The notes under the pieces are model-generated. The model saw only the letters and a program-made list of their open reading frames with translations, ran no database searches and was not told where the DNA came from. A program made the translations under genes and the position numbers. This document shows, piece by piece, positions 35,105 through 43,908 of a stretch of DNA of 64,000 nt; position 1 is the first letter of the stretch, and each line of letters opens with the position of its first letter. Source of the DNA: an uncultured Dehalococcoidia bacterium. Lineage in GTDB: Bacteria; Chloroflexota; Dehalococcoidia; Lucifugimonadales; Lucifugimonadaceae. Location of the stretch: NCBI GenBank assembly GCA_958295935.1, contig OY282385.1, forward strand, positions 310,001 through 374,000. The letters are read 5' to 3'.

Positions 35105-35320
35105 CTATTGAGTTCCTTTAGAATCTCGCCCCAAGTAGGCATTAGGCCTCACCATGTTCGTGGAATCAGAGGTATAGACGGCATCGCTCTGGGACGACAG
35201 GGATGCCCGCAAGTAGATCTTCTCAACCTTCTCGTAGAACTCCATCAACTCGGCTACCCCAGCCTCCCTGTTTTCAAACTCCTCCCGTAGCGATCCCAAC
35301 TCCTGCTCTCTGGTAGTCAT
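35105..35320 (-). CDS. Small coiled-coil protein upstream of the SDH protease
   Basis: A 71-residue acidic, Glu-rich protein. Residues 4-40 (EQELGSLREEFENREAGVAE) look like a coiled coil, followed by a Ser/Asp-rich end. Start ATG 35320 has an excellent site AAAGGAG nine bases upstream. No family is recognised. Since it is transcribed with the protease gene just after it, it may be an adaptor or inhibitor of the protease; that is inference. Confidence 0.65.
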   Translation of the reverse strand: MTTREQELGSLREEFENREAGVAELMEFYEKVEKIYLRASLSSQSDAVYTSDSTNMVRPNAYLGRDSKGTQ

Positions 35321-35487
35321 GTCCCACTTCTCCTTTACTTTACGGCTGTATGCTATCACGCATGCGATGCCAAGCCTTTCCCGATTCTCTTCCCAGAGAC
35401 AGCCCGGAACCCAAGAAGGAGAAGGGTTGACCGGGCAGCGCCAACAGGTAAAGGACGACTGAGACCGCGGAGACCGAGCCCCCCCTG

Positions 35488-36381
35488 CTACACGAACATC
35501 GTCCGCCCATACACCTCCCAACCAACCCCTGCCTCTTCCTCTCCGCCCCCTCCCGGTATCAACACACCCCAACTCTTGAGAAACTCGTAGTTTTCCCTTG
35601 CAGACTTCGTAGGGTCGTTCCAGGAGCTATAGAACCTCACGCCATTCTCATCGCAGGCCCCCTTGACGGCCAGCCTGGCGCGGTCCATGTCATCGGGATA
35701 AGGCGGATCGTGCGAGTCTGCGTAGCCGTGGGACATGCCCATGTCGCCAGGCCCCCACTCGGCAAATCCAATGCCCGGAACTGCCGCGATATGACCCGCG
35801 TTGGCCATGCCCTCCCGATCCTCGATCTTGAGACCCAACAGAAGTTCACCCTCAGGGTTCAACGGCCACGGGTCCGCCAAACGCATGTACTCGCCCGGAG
35901 AAAGCCCCCAGATCCCAGCGGGAATCCCCTGCCCGCCCCCGCCTCTCTGACCTTCTCCCAACCCGTTTCCCACGCCGAGGGTTTGCCACACGTACCGGCA
36001 GCCCTCCACGAAAGCCTGCACCGCCGAGGCCTGACGCGCATGGGTGTGAAGAACCCCATGAACCCCGGCCGTCAAGACCTGCCTGATCTGCCACTGGTTA
36101 TGGACCACCTCGTCCCTCGTGCGGCAGTTGGAGGGCAGCGTAGAGACCACGCAAGGCGTTCTGTGGCCGCTACTAGTCGGGCCGCCATCCACCAAACCCC
36201 GCATGAACTGGTGCAAGCCAGTCACGTCAAAGGCCCCGTGCTCGAAGTCGACAAGCAGGATGTCGGCCCAGGTGCCGGCCATACGCTTTCCGTTTTCGTA
36301 GGTCAGCGGCCCCGCGCCCGTTGGGAACGCGGGCTGACCCGCTTCAAGAAGTTCGATGGCTCGGTTGATTCTTTCAGGCAT
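35488..36381 (-). CDS. HpcH/HpaI aldolase family protein (first copy)
   Basis: A 297-residue class II aldolase of the HpcH/HpaI/citrate-lyase type. Visible parts are AFPTGAGPLTYENGKRMAG, ADILLVDFEHGAFDVTG (substrate/metal region), LLLGLKIEDREGMAN with the metal-ligand Glu, and WGPGDMGMSHGYAD with the Asp. These enzymes make or break 2-keto acid plus aldehyde bonds. The insert around residues 150-200 is Gly-rich. It is followed on the same strand by another aldolase and an Ldh_2 dehydrogenase. The second copy is at 37728. Confidence 0.85.
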   Translation of the reverse strand: MPERINRAIELLEAGQPAFPTGAGPLTYENGKRMAGTWADILLVDFEHGAFDVTGLHQFMRGLVDGGPTSSGHRTPCVVSTLPSNCRTRDEVVHNQWQIRQVLTAGVHGVLHTHARQASAVQAFVEGCRYVWQTLGVGNGLGEGQRGGGGQGIPAGIWGLSPGEYMRLADPWPLNPEGELLLGLKIEDREGMANAGHIAAVPGIGFAEWGPGDMGMSHGYADSHDPPYPDDMDRARLAVKGACDENGVRFYSSWNDPTKSARENYEFLKSWGVLIPGGGGEEEAGVGWEVYGRTMFV

Positions 36382-36473
36382 GACTTTGACCTTCTGTGCA
36401 GATGCTTTTTCAAGTGACGGATCGGAGTGAGTTTATCGAACTTGGAAAACTGCGGGTTTGCGGAGCGCCGGAG

Positions 36474-37550
36474 TCAGGTCAGATTCCACTCCAGACCAAG
36501 CTCAGCCGTAATGTCCCTAAACCATTCGATCACCTCCGGATGATACGGAATACCCTCGGCCAGGCGTTCCCGCTCATCCTCGGCCTCGGGCAGACCGGCA
36601 TACACCACGCGCTCCTGTCCGGGCGAGGGAGGACACTCGCGCAGGCGGCGCAGGTACTCATCCATCGTGGACTTGAACTCAGCGACGTCCGTAAAAGCCT
36701 CGATGTTGTACGCGATGAAGTGGTGCGCCCTCGCAGACCCGCTGAACAGCCCCGGACCGGTGCCGGAAAGCAGCCCGGACAGGATGTCTATCATCACGCT
36801 GAGCCCATATCCCTTATGGGAACCGCTCTCCCTGTTGCCGCCCACGGGCAACATCAACTGGCCGTCCTCCGGGTATGTCTCCGTCATGATCGGCGTGCCG
36901 TCAGCTTGACCCACCCAGCCGGGCGCCAACCTCTCCCCCAACCGCCTCGCCAGTTGAACCTTGTTCCCTGCGACCGCGCTCATCGAGGCGTCGAACACGA
37001 AAGGCGCCTCCGCGCCGGCCGGCGCGGCTATGGAAAGCGGGTTGAGACCAAGCATCGCCTTTGCGCCGTTCGTCGGCGCCATCGCGGTACCGCCGATGGT
37101 CATAGCAATACCCACCATGTCGTGCTTCACGGCCATGTGCGCATGATAGGCCGCCGCGCCGAAGTGACGTGCGTTCCCAACCGCAACCGCCCCTATACCC
37201 GCAGAACGGGCCTTCTCTATCGCCATATTCATAGCCCGCGGCCCCACCACAAGACCCAGACCGCCGTCGCTGTCCAGAGTAGCCGACGCAACCGACTCGC
37301 GCAGCGCTCGCACACGCGGGCTGGGATTGATCACACCCTCGCCGAACATCTTCACGTAGGCGCGCATCATGTTGGACACGCCATGCGACTCGATGCCCCG
37401 CAAGTCAGCGTACACAAGCACGTCCGCAGACTGCACGGCATCAGCCCGGCTCATACCCATGCGCTCGAATATCGCCTCGACCGTGGCCCGCATGTCCTCC
37501 TGATTCACGCGGACCGCTATGTCCGCAGGAACGTGAAATCTCTCAAGCAA
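36474..37550 (-). CDS. Ldh_2 family malate/L-lactate-type dehydrogenase
   Basis: An NAD(P)-dependent 2-hydroxyacid oxidoreductase of the Ldh_2 (YlbC/YiaK/malate dehydrogenase) family, 358 residues. Motifs are ADLRGIESHGVSNM near residue 50, VAVGNARHFGAAAYHA with the catalytic His near 130-140, and GLNPLSIAAPAG. It oxidises hydroxy acids or sugar acids to keto acids. It sits between two HpcH/HpaI aldolase genes on the minus strand, suggesting a joint pathway; the substrate is unknown. Confidence 0.9.
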   Translation of the reverse strand: MLERFHVPADIAVRVNQEDMRATVEAIFERMGMSRADAVQSADVLVYADLRGIESHGVSNMMRAYVKMFGEGVINPSPRVRALRESVASATLDSDGGLGLVVGPRAMNMAIEKARSAGIGAVAVGNARHFGAAAYHAHMAVKHDMVGIAMTIGGTAMAPTNGAKAMLGLNPLSIAAPAGAEAPFVFDASMSAVAGNKVQLARRLGERLAPGWVGQADGTPIMTETYPEDGQLMLPVGGNRESGSHKGYGLSVMIDILSGLLSGTGPGLFSGSARAHHFIAYNIEAFTDVAEFKSTMDEYLRRLRECPPSPGQERVVYAGLPEAEDERERLAEGIPYHPEVIEWFRDITAELGLEWNLT

Positions 37551-37727
37551 CTTTCATTCCCTCCAACATGAGACGCACACAAGCTACCCGGGCGAGTAGC
37601 GAGGTGAAAGCGAACCGGTTTGCTCCCGCCGACCCGGAACCCGCTCTCTCCGGACTGACGCTCTCCGCGAAAAGACGATTACGCAAAGCTCCTTGGACAT
37701 ACGCGATCCCCCCGCTCCGCCGATGGG

Positions 37728-38501
37728 TCAACTCTGCCCAAACTCCTCACGCAACTCGGCGAAGATCCGCACCGTCTGCTCAGTTCCCAGCGACAGCGTG
37801 GAAGACACGTTCATCATCCGGTATCCCGCGGATATCCAGCGCCGGCAGGCCGCCGGATCCGTGAACGTCGTCGCAAGCGCCTTGCCGGAACCCTTCATAC
37901 GCTCCGCCACGTCGATCATCACGTTCTCTGTCTTGCCGTGGTGAATCTGACCGGGAACCCCCAACGACGCAGACAGATCGGAAGGCCCCACCAGCAAAAC
38001 CTCGAAGTGTTCGAGCTTCAGGGTCTCGTCCAAACGCTCGTAGGCCTTGACGCTCTCCATCTGAAGGATCAACACGGTCTCCTGATTGGCGTTCTCTATG
38101 ACCGCATTCGGGCTTATCCCCATCAACGAGGCGAACCACGGGGCGATGCCCCGATTGCCAACCGGCGGGTACTTGGCATAGTCGATAGCACGCGCCGCCT
38201 CATCAGGCCCCTCGATCTGAGGCACCATGACCCCCACGGCCCCAACGTCATACGCCTTCTTGATCAGGCCGGGATCGTTCCACGCCACACGTATCACCGG
38301 CGCACAACCGGACTGCCTGCCCTGAACCGCTATAGTCCCCACCGACTCCGTGCCCCATGGCGAGTGCTCCTGGTCTATCCACACCCAATCCGGGCCGGTC
38401 TGATAGACGGCGGCCGCCACGTGAGCCTCACGGCTGAACATGGAAGTCCCCAGGATGAGCGCATCTTCCCTGATCTTCTGGCGTATATTGCTTGGATACA
38501 T
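37728..38501 (-). CDS. HpcH/HpaI aldolase family protein (second copy)
   Basis: A second class II aldolase, 257 residues from ATG 38501, which has GAGG about six bases upstream. It shows LGTSMFSREAHVAAAVYQTGPDWVWIDQEHSP, APVIRVAWNDPGLIKKAYDVGAVGVMVPQIEG, ILQMESVKAYE (metal-ligand Glu) and GPSDLSASLGVPG (metal-ligand Asp), the classical HpaI signature. It is closer to HpaI than the first copy. An open frame upstream to 38621 lies in the divergent promoter region and has no start signal of its own. Confidence 0.9.
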   Translation of the reverse strand: MYPSNIRQKIREDALILGTSMFSREAHVAAAVYQTGPDWVWIDQEHSPWGTESVGTIAVQGRQSGCAPVIRVAWNDPGLIKKAYDVGAVGVMVPQIEGPDEAARAIDYAKYPPVGNRGIAPWFASLMGISPNAVIENANQETVLILQMESVKAYERLDETLKLEHFEVLLVGPSDLSASLGVPGQIHHGKTENVMIDVAERMKGSGKALATTFTDPAACRRWISAGYRMMNVSSTLSLGTEQTVRIFAELREEFGQS

Positions 38502-38650
38502 GCTGGGCCTCGTGCAATTGAACAGGTTGAAAAGCTGACAGCCGGGCATCTGCCCGATGCTGAGGAATGTTACTCCGAGCAGGGATGCTTTAATACCTGC
38601 CAGGGACGACGAGGCCAACAAGACAGCCCCGCGAGGGAACGGTGAAGCAG

Positions 38651-39817
38651 ATGAAGATTGAAGAACTGAGAATCGACCTCATCGAGAGCGAGCCTATTAC
38701 GCCCGAATGGCGGCCGATACGCAACATGATGGAGTACCCGGGCGCATACCGCGCCCGCTTCGGACACCGCCCGTTCGACGGCGAACCGATCAGGCTCTCC
38801 CCGCGCCCGGCATACGGCGCGGTGCTACGCCTGAGCACAGACGCAAACATCGAGACGTGCGCCCTACTCTCCGTTAGCTGGGGAAAAGAGCACGTCGAGT
38901 GGGAAGCGCAGGCGTTCAAGACACAGTGGAACGGGGAACTGGTTGGGGAAAACGCGCTCGACAGAGAGAGGATGTGGCACAAACTGTGGATGGCGAGGCG
39001 ATACTTCCACGTAACGTCCACCACCCCCCTCGAACTCATAGACGAACTGCTGTGGGACCTGGCAGGTATGCAGGCAGGGCTGCCCGTGCACAAGCTGATA
39101 GGCGGCTTCAGAGACCGAATACCCGCATACCAGGTCGTCACATCACTCTCTTACGAGGAAAACCTCGCCGCCGCCGCAAAGGCCAAACAAGAAGGCTTCT
39201 TGGGCTTCAAGGACCACATGATGCTGGGCGTCGACACGAACCTCTCCCTGGCACGAGACCTGCGAGACCTCGTCGGAGATGACTTCCAGCTTATGCACGA
39301 CCCCGTACAGCAGTACACGGTCGAGGATGCCGTGAAAGTCGGCCGCGCTCTTGAGGACCTCGGATATCTCTGGATCGAGGAGCCGTTGCAGGAAGTGGAC
39401 GTACGCGGCCTGAAACGGCTCGCGGACGAACTCGACCTCCCCGTGCTGGCCCTGGAGTCTATCCAGGGACACCCGTACCTCGTAACACCCTATCTGGTCG
39501 CAGGAGCGGTCGACATAGTGCGCCAGCGAGGGTTCGGAATAACAGGACAGCTAAAACTTGCGAACCTCTGCGACATGTTCGGCGTAGGATGCCACGGAGG
39601 AAATCCGCACGTCGTCGCAGCCGTGCGCAACGACGACTGGTGGGAACATTCAGGATCCCCGCTCTCCCCGCCCCCGTCCCACCAAACGGCCTTCGCCCCC
39701 CTCTTCCGTGACACCACGCGCATCGAGGACGGATACATGTACCCGCCCACGAGCCCCGGCCTGGGCAGGGACATCGACCTGGCAGGAATAGCAGACCGCA
39801 CGATAGCCACTGTCTAG
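38651..39817 (+). CDS. Enolase-superfamily protein, divergent
   Basis: A mandelate-racemase/muconate-lactonizing-type enzyme of 388 residues from ATG 38651 (GTG 38642 would add three). Metal ligands appear as D217 (LMHDPVQ), E243/E244 (WIEEP) and E269 (LALES). Lys187 and His189 lie in FLGFKDHM at the usual barrel-strand-2 position, and H315 in GCHGG. The pattern after D217 (DPV instead of DxN or DxH) and the loop around residues 30-60 differ from the two DgoD-like enzymes at 61545 and 62744. The enzyme abstracts a proton alpha to a carboxylate; the substrate is unknown. It is divergent from the aldolase genes. Confidence 0.85.
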   Translation: MKIEELRIDLIESEPITPEWRPIRNMMEYPGAYRARFGHRPFDGEPIRLSPRPAYGAVLRLSTDANIETCALLSVSWGKEHVEWEAQAFKTQWNGELVGENALDRERMWHKLWMARRYFHVTSTTPLELIDELLWDLAGMQAGLPVHKLIGGFRDRIPAYQVVTSLSYEENLAAAAKAKQEGFLGFKDHMMLGVDTNLSLARDLRDLVGDDFQLMHDPVQQYTVEDAVKVGRALEDLGYLWIEEPLQEVDVRGLKRLADELDLPVLALESIQGHPYLVTPYLVAGAVDIVRQRGFGITGQLKLANLCDMFGVGCHGGNPHVVAAVRNDDWWEHSGSPLSPPPSHQTAFAPLFRDTTRIEDGYMYPPTSPGLGRDIDLAGIADRTIATV

Positions 39818-39951
39818 GCCCCCGGCAGCCCTCCACCGACATACCGGCGCAACTCACGCCCGGCCAGTGACAACCCCGCTTGGAACTCGCAGGGCCGTGT
39901 TATAGAACATATGTTTTAGATACGCGCGAGAACGCGCCCAGGAGGTCTACT

Positions 39952-41349
39952 TTGCCCATCAGACACGTGCCAGACCGGTTCGAGAAATTACAGGCCCTCG
40001 GATCCATGGCCACCGACGACATCTTGACAAGATCTACAAGCCGAGGCGCAGAGGAACAACAAAGGCGCTCCCCATACTCCATACCCAGAAACAACCCAGG
40101 GCCGGGCGTGTACAGAGCATCCATGCCGAACGGCAAGCGCATCAACCTCATGCGGGTCATGTTCACAGACTTCTGCAAGATGGACTGCCACTTCTGCCCC
40201 AACAGCCACTGGGTGCCCAGACGCCGATTCGCCTTCAAGGTGGACGAACTCGCCAGAACCTTCATGGACCTCGCCGAGAGGCACACCGTGGACGGCCTGT
40301 TCCTCAGCTCAGGAGTGGCAGGCACAGGCTCCAAGACCACCGAACGGCTGGTGAAAGTCGTCGAATCCATACGAAAACGCTACGGATATCGAGGATACAT
40401 TCACCTGAAAGTCATGCCCGGAACGGACTACGAATACGTCGAAGCAGCCCACCGACTGGGCACCCGACTGTCCGTAAACATAGAAACCCCCACAGTCGGA
40501 CACATGAAGCGGCTCAGCAAGATGAAGGAACTCGTCAGGGACATCATGGCCCCGATGCGATGGATACACGACCTGACAAACGAAACCACAGGCGGCGCAG
40601 TCGGACAGGTGACGCAGATGGTCGTGGGCGCCGCAGATGAAACCGACCTGCACATATTCAAACGCATACGACAACTCTACTCGGACTGGAACCTCAAACG
40701 AATCTACTACGCAGCATTCCGACCGGTCAGGTACACCCCGTTGGAGGGCCATGAGCCAACCCCCCTCATGCGGGAACACCGCCTCTATCAAATGGACTGG
40801 CTAAAGCGCGTCTACCAATTCTCGGACAGTGAAATAGGACTGGCCTTCAACCAAAGAGGATTCCTCTCACTCGAACAGGACCCAAAGACCGCCATAGCGC
40901 TGGAAAACCTCGACGCCTTCCCGGTGGACGTGAACCAAGCCGACAGAGAACAACTGCTCAGAACACCGGGCGTCGGGCCGACGTCGACCGAACGCATACT
41001 CGCTTTGCGGCACAGGCACAAGATAGACGCCTGGCGCGATCTCCAGGCAATGGGCGTCGTCAAGAAACGCGCATGGCCCTTCCTGAAGTTCGCCGGACGG
41101 CGCACAGAGGGCGCATCCCAACTTCGCATGGACGTGTTCGACGATGGAAAACTGTTTCGCACCGAAAGACGGAGCGAACCCGCGCCCAACCACAGCCACA
41201 CCGCGCCAACGACTACAGCCGCCGCACCATGCGGACTCACCCGATCCTGCGTAGGATGCTCCCTATACGGCGCACCCGGTCACCCAGGCTCGACGGAAAC
41301 CCCGCAGCCCGCACCGAGAATTCTCGCAGGAACCGCCGCAACGCCATGA
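39952..41349 (+). CDS. Radical SAM DNA-repair/modification-type protein with HhH
   Basis: A 465-residue radical SAM enzyme from TTG 39952, which has AGGAGG six bases upstream. The cluster is CX3CX2C at C75, C79, C82 (FCKMDCHFC). The core is followed by VDGLFLSSGVAG and KVMPGTDYEYVEAAHRLG, and at about 325-355 by a helix-hairpin-helix (PVDVNQADREQLLRTPGVGP) of DNA-binding type. This matches the putative DNA modification/repair radical SAM family usually paired with a uracil-DNA glycosylase-like gene; no such partner is seen here. The Pro/Thr-rich tail carries three more cysteines (CGLTRSCVGC), perhaps another cluster site. Confidence 0.85.
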   Translation: MPIRHVPDRFEKLQALGSMATDDILTRSTSRGAEEQQRRSPYSIPRNNPGPGVYRASMPNGKRINLMRVMFTDFCKMDCHFCPNSHWVPRRRFAFKVDELARTFMDLAERHTVDGLFLSSGVAGTGSKTTERLVKVVESIRKRYGYRGYIHLKVMPGTDYEYVEAAHRLGTRLSVNIETPTVGHMKRLSKMKELVRDIMAPMRWIHDLTNETTGGAVGQVTQMVVGAADETDLHIFKRIRQLYSDWNLKRIYYAAFRPVRYTPLEGHEPTPLMREHRLYQMDWLKRVYQFSDSEIGLAFNQRGFLSLEQDPKTAIALENLDAFPVDVNQADREQLLRTPGVGPTSTERILALRHRHKIDAWRDLQAMGVVKKRAWPFLKFAGRRTEGASQLRMDVFDDGKLFRTERRSEPAPNHSHTAPTTTAAAPCGLTRSCVGCSLYGAPGHPGSTETPQPAPRILAGTAATP

Positions 41350-41413
41350 CCAACCCGAGCCTCGATTCCCAGGCGATCGGAAGCTCCGCCTGGACACACA
41401 GGGAAAGTCACGC

Positions 41414-42217
41414 ATGGACGAGCAAATACAGGTCAACAGGAAGAACTGGGACGAGAGAACTCCCGTACACGCCGCTTCCCGCTTCTACGACCTGAAAGGC
41501 TTCAAGGCCGGCCGGATAACCCTGAACGACATCGAACGGCGGGAGGTCGGACCCGTATCCGGCAAGAGCCTGCTTCACCTCCAATGCCACTTCGGGATGG
41601 ACACCATGAGCTGGGCGCGGATGGGAGCCAACGCGACGGGCGTAGATTTTTCCGAAGCCGCTATCGAACTGGCGAGATCCCTCAACGACGAACTGGGCCT
41701 GGCGGTCAGGTTCATATGCGCCAACGTGTACAACCTGCCGGAAACCCTCCGTGAACAGTTCGACGTGGTGTTTACGTCCTACGGCGCACTGTGCTGGCTG
41801 CCGGATCTGGACGACTGGGCCCGCGTCATCGACAACCACCTCAAGCCAGGCGGCGTGTTCTATATCGTGGACTACCACCCGTTCATGGGAACGCTGGAAC
41901 CGTCGGAATCAGGATGCCTGCAACCCGCGAAACCGTACTTCCACAACCGGCTGTTCTTCGATGACGATGAGCCCAGCTACGCAGGCGCCGAGCCGATCAG
42001 GAGTCCCTGCTACGAGTGGCAGCACAGCCTAGGCGAGATCGTAACCGCCCTCACGGCCTCCGGCCTCCACGTCGAGTTCCTGCACGAGTTCCCCTTCTGC
42101 AACTACAAGGCCATGCCCAACATGCAGCGCGGACAGGATGGCCTCTGGAGATTCGGAAAGCGCAACGACTCCATCCCACAAATGTTTTCTATCCGGGCGG
42201 CAAAGCCGCTCTCGTGA
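41414..42217 (+). CDS. Class I SAM-dependent methyltransferase
   Basis: A 267-residue Rossmann methyltransferase. The SAM-binding stretch is SLLHLQCHFGMDTMSWARMGANATGVDFS (motif I with its characteristic HLQCHFG), then VRFICANVYNLP (motif II) and DVVFTSYGALCWLPD (motif III region). The C-terminal half has a WQHSLGEIVTALTASGLHVEFLHEF end typical of small-molecule methyltransferases. No signal peptide. It starts at ATG 41414, 64 bases after the radical SAM gene. Substrate unknown. Confidence 0.88.
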   Translation: MDEQIQVNRKNWDERTPVHAASRFYDLKGFKAGRITLNDIERREVGPVSGKSLLHLQCHFGMDTMSWARMGANATGVDFSEAAIELARSLNDELGLAVRFICANVYNLPETLREQFDVVFTSYGALCWLPDLDDWARVIDNHLKPGGVFYIVDYHPFMGTLEPSESGCLQPAKPYFHNRLFFDDDEPSYAGAEPIRSPCYEWQHSLGEIVTALTASGLHVEFLHEFPFCNYKAMPNMQRGQDGLWRFGKRNDSIPQMFSIRAAKPLS

Positions 42218-42459
42218 CCGCCCCAACCCCCGCTGCCAGGCACGCGCCGCCCCATTCACCCGCGCATCGCCGTTCAACCGGACTAACCTCACCCCCGCGG
42301 GAGACCTGCGCACAACTCGGAAACGCCCCCGCAGAAGCGAATTCCGATCGCACCCCCTTCCCCCTGAGCCAACTTCCGCGCCCCAACAAACCGCAGCCCC
42401 ATGCAATACAATCCCCGCAGATCAACACCAGTGCCCGGCCCGAAGCGCAGGAGGCAAAC

Positions 42460-42774
42460 ATGATAGTCGTGTCAACCGAGGAAGTCCCGGGCCGTGAGAT
42501 AACGGAAGCTCTCGGCCTCGTCAGAGGGAACGCCGTCAGAGCCAGGGCCATCGGGCGGGACATAACAGCCACCCTGAAAAACATCGTAGGCGGAGAACTC
42601 AGTGAATACTCCAACCTCCTGCAGGACACCAGGGAGCAGGCCACACAGCGCATGATCAGCGAGGCCGCATCCATGGGCGCCGACGCCGTCCTCTCCGTGC
42701 GATACACAACCGCCGCGGTAGCAAGCGGCGCCGCAGAGATACTCGCGTACGGCACCGCCGTAAAACTGCGCTAA
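42460..42774 (+). CDS. YbjQ family (DUF74) protein
   Basis: A 104-residue UPF0145/YbjQ protein that assembles into pentamers in known members. It has STEEVPGREITEALGLVRGNAVRARAIGRD and a C-terminal MISEAASMGADAVLSVRYTTAAVASGAAEILAYGTAV, the classic family pattern. ATG 42460 is preceded by a perfect CAGGAGG. The role is unknown; heavy-metal or stress roles have been suggested for the family. It lies 242 bases after the methyltransferase, and the frame running through that gap has no separate gene. Confidence 0.92.
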   Translation: MIVVSTEEVPGREITEALGLVRGNAVRARAIGRDITATLKNIVGGELSEYSNLLQDTREQATQRMISEAASMGADAVLSVRYTTAAVASGAAEILAYGTAVKLR

Positions 42775-42808
42775 GCCGCAAGCCCAAGCTGCCCTCACTC
42801 CCAAAAAG

Positions 42809-42884
42809 TGGCACGCCCGGAGGGATTCGAACCCCCGACCCTCTGGTTCGAAGCCAGATGCTCTATCCACTGAGCTACGGGCGC
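42809..42884 (-). tRNA. tRNA-Arg (anticodon TCG)
   Basis: On the minus strand GCGCCCG pairs with CGGGCGT of the acceptor stem. The D arm, the anticodon loop CTTCGAA with anticodon TCG between CTGG and CCAG, and the T arm GGGGG-TTCGAAT-CCCTC are all present. Discriminator G and an encoded CCA end the gene. It reads CGA codons. Confidence 0.96.
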
Positions 42885-42982
42885 GAGTCTTTGGGGTTTT
42901 AGCTACAGACTCAAGCAGACCGCCCGCTACGGGAACGGGCAGCCCGGCGGCTATGGCGCCAAGCCGCATGTTTGACGGCGGT

Positions 42983-43059
42983 TGGGGTGAGCGGAGGGAC
43001 TCGAACCCTCGATCTTCAGGGCCACAACCTGACGTGTTAACCACTACACTACGCCCACC
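42983..43059 (-). tRNA. tRNA-His (anticodon GTG)
   Basis: Minus-strand cloverleaf with acceptor GTGGGCG/CGCTCAC and the extra G-1 facing discriminator C, the hallmark of tRNA-His. The anticodon loop is TTGTGGC with anticodon GTG. The T arm contains GGGTTCGAGTCCC, and CCA is encoded. It lies 98 bases from tRNA-Arg in the same orientation. Confidence 0.96.
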
Positions 43060-43111
43060 GCGCTCCATTGAGCCTAGCGCCTGCGCACGGCGCAATCAAT
43101 CGAAAAACGGA

Positions 43112-43888
43112 TCAACCCTCGTCCCCGCCCTGCTCTGCACGCCAAACGCGGTAACGCTCCACCGTCTCATCCGTGGGAGGATAGTACCGACCGGGAGGCG
43201 CATCCTCGGCGTCCATCAAACCCATGATGAAACTCTCCACACGCTCGTGCTCCTCGATCCACTCGATCACCTCCACGGCCAACTGAGAAGGGATGACCAC
43301 CACGCCGTCGTCGTCAGCCACGATCACGTCCCCGGGCATCACCAGCGCACCGCCGCACCCGATGGGAACGTTAGCCTCGAAAGCCTCGATGCCGGGCCGG
43401 TTGACCGTGGGAAGCCGATCACCCGCGAACACCGCCAAGCCGTAGTCGTCCCGAATCATGTCCACGTCCCTGATCGCGGCATCGGTGACCACACCCTCAG
43501 CCCTATTCATCCACAAGTGCCTGGTCTTGACGTTCCCCAGAACCGTGCAACGAACGTCGCGGTTGCCGTCAACTACCAGCACGTCGCCAGGCCCGCAACT
43601 TGCCATAGCCTCATACTCGGGCGAAAACTCACCCCGCCGCGTGATCTCCAACAAGTCCGGACGAGGCGGAATGAACCGCAGCGTGCGCGCCCGCGCCGCG
43701 ATCTTGCGGCCGAGCGTCATCGGACGCACCCCGTACATGAAGCAATTCTGCCAAGAAGCCTCCTCGTGTGAGCCGGGAGGCGCCTCGATGCCCATCCTGA
43801 AAATAGCGCTGTAGCAAGTGGCGGACGTGACATCCGTGAAACGACGCAGCAAATCGTCTTCCACGTGCACTCTGGGCTCATATGGCAT
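43112..43888 (-). CDS. RraA family protein / HMG-aldolase-like (copy 1)
   Basis: A 258-residue RraA/dimethylmenaquinone-methyltransferase-type protein. Its core has [36 protein letters not shown] with the Arg-Asp pair used by 4-hydroxy-4-methyl-2-oxoglutarate aldolases, and CGGALVMPGDVIVADDDGVVVIP. It could be a 2-keto-acid aldolase or the RNase E-inhibitor relative; sequence cannot separate them. It sits next to a close paralogue 20 bases upstream on the same strand. Confidence 0.88.
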   Translation of the reverse strand: MPYEPRVHVEDDLLRRFTDVTSATCYSAIFRMGIEAPPGSHEEASWQNCFMYGVRPMTLGRKIAARARTLRFIPPRPDLLEITRRGEFSPEYEAMASCGPGDVLVVDGNRDVRCTVLGNVKTRHLWMNRAEGVVTDAAIRDVDMIRDDYGLAVFAGDRLPTVNRPGIEAFEANVPIGCGGALVMPGDVIVADDDGVVVIPSQLAVEVIEWIEEHERVESFIMGLMDAEDAPPGRYYPPTDETVERYRVWRAEQGGDEG

Positions 43889-43908
43889 CTTCTCGTATCA
43901 CCTCTTTT

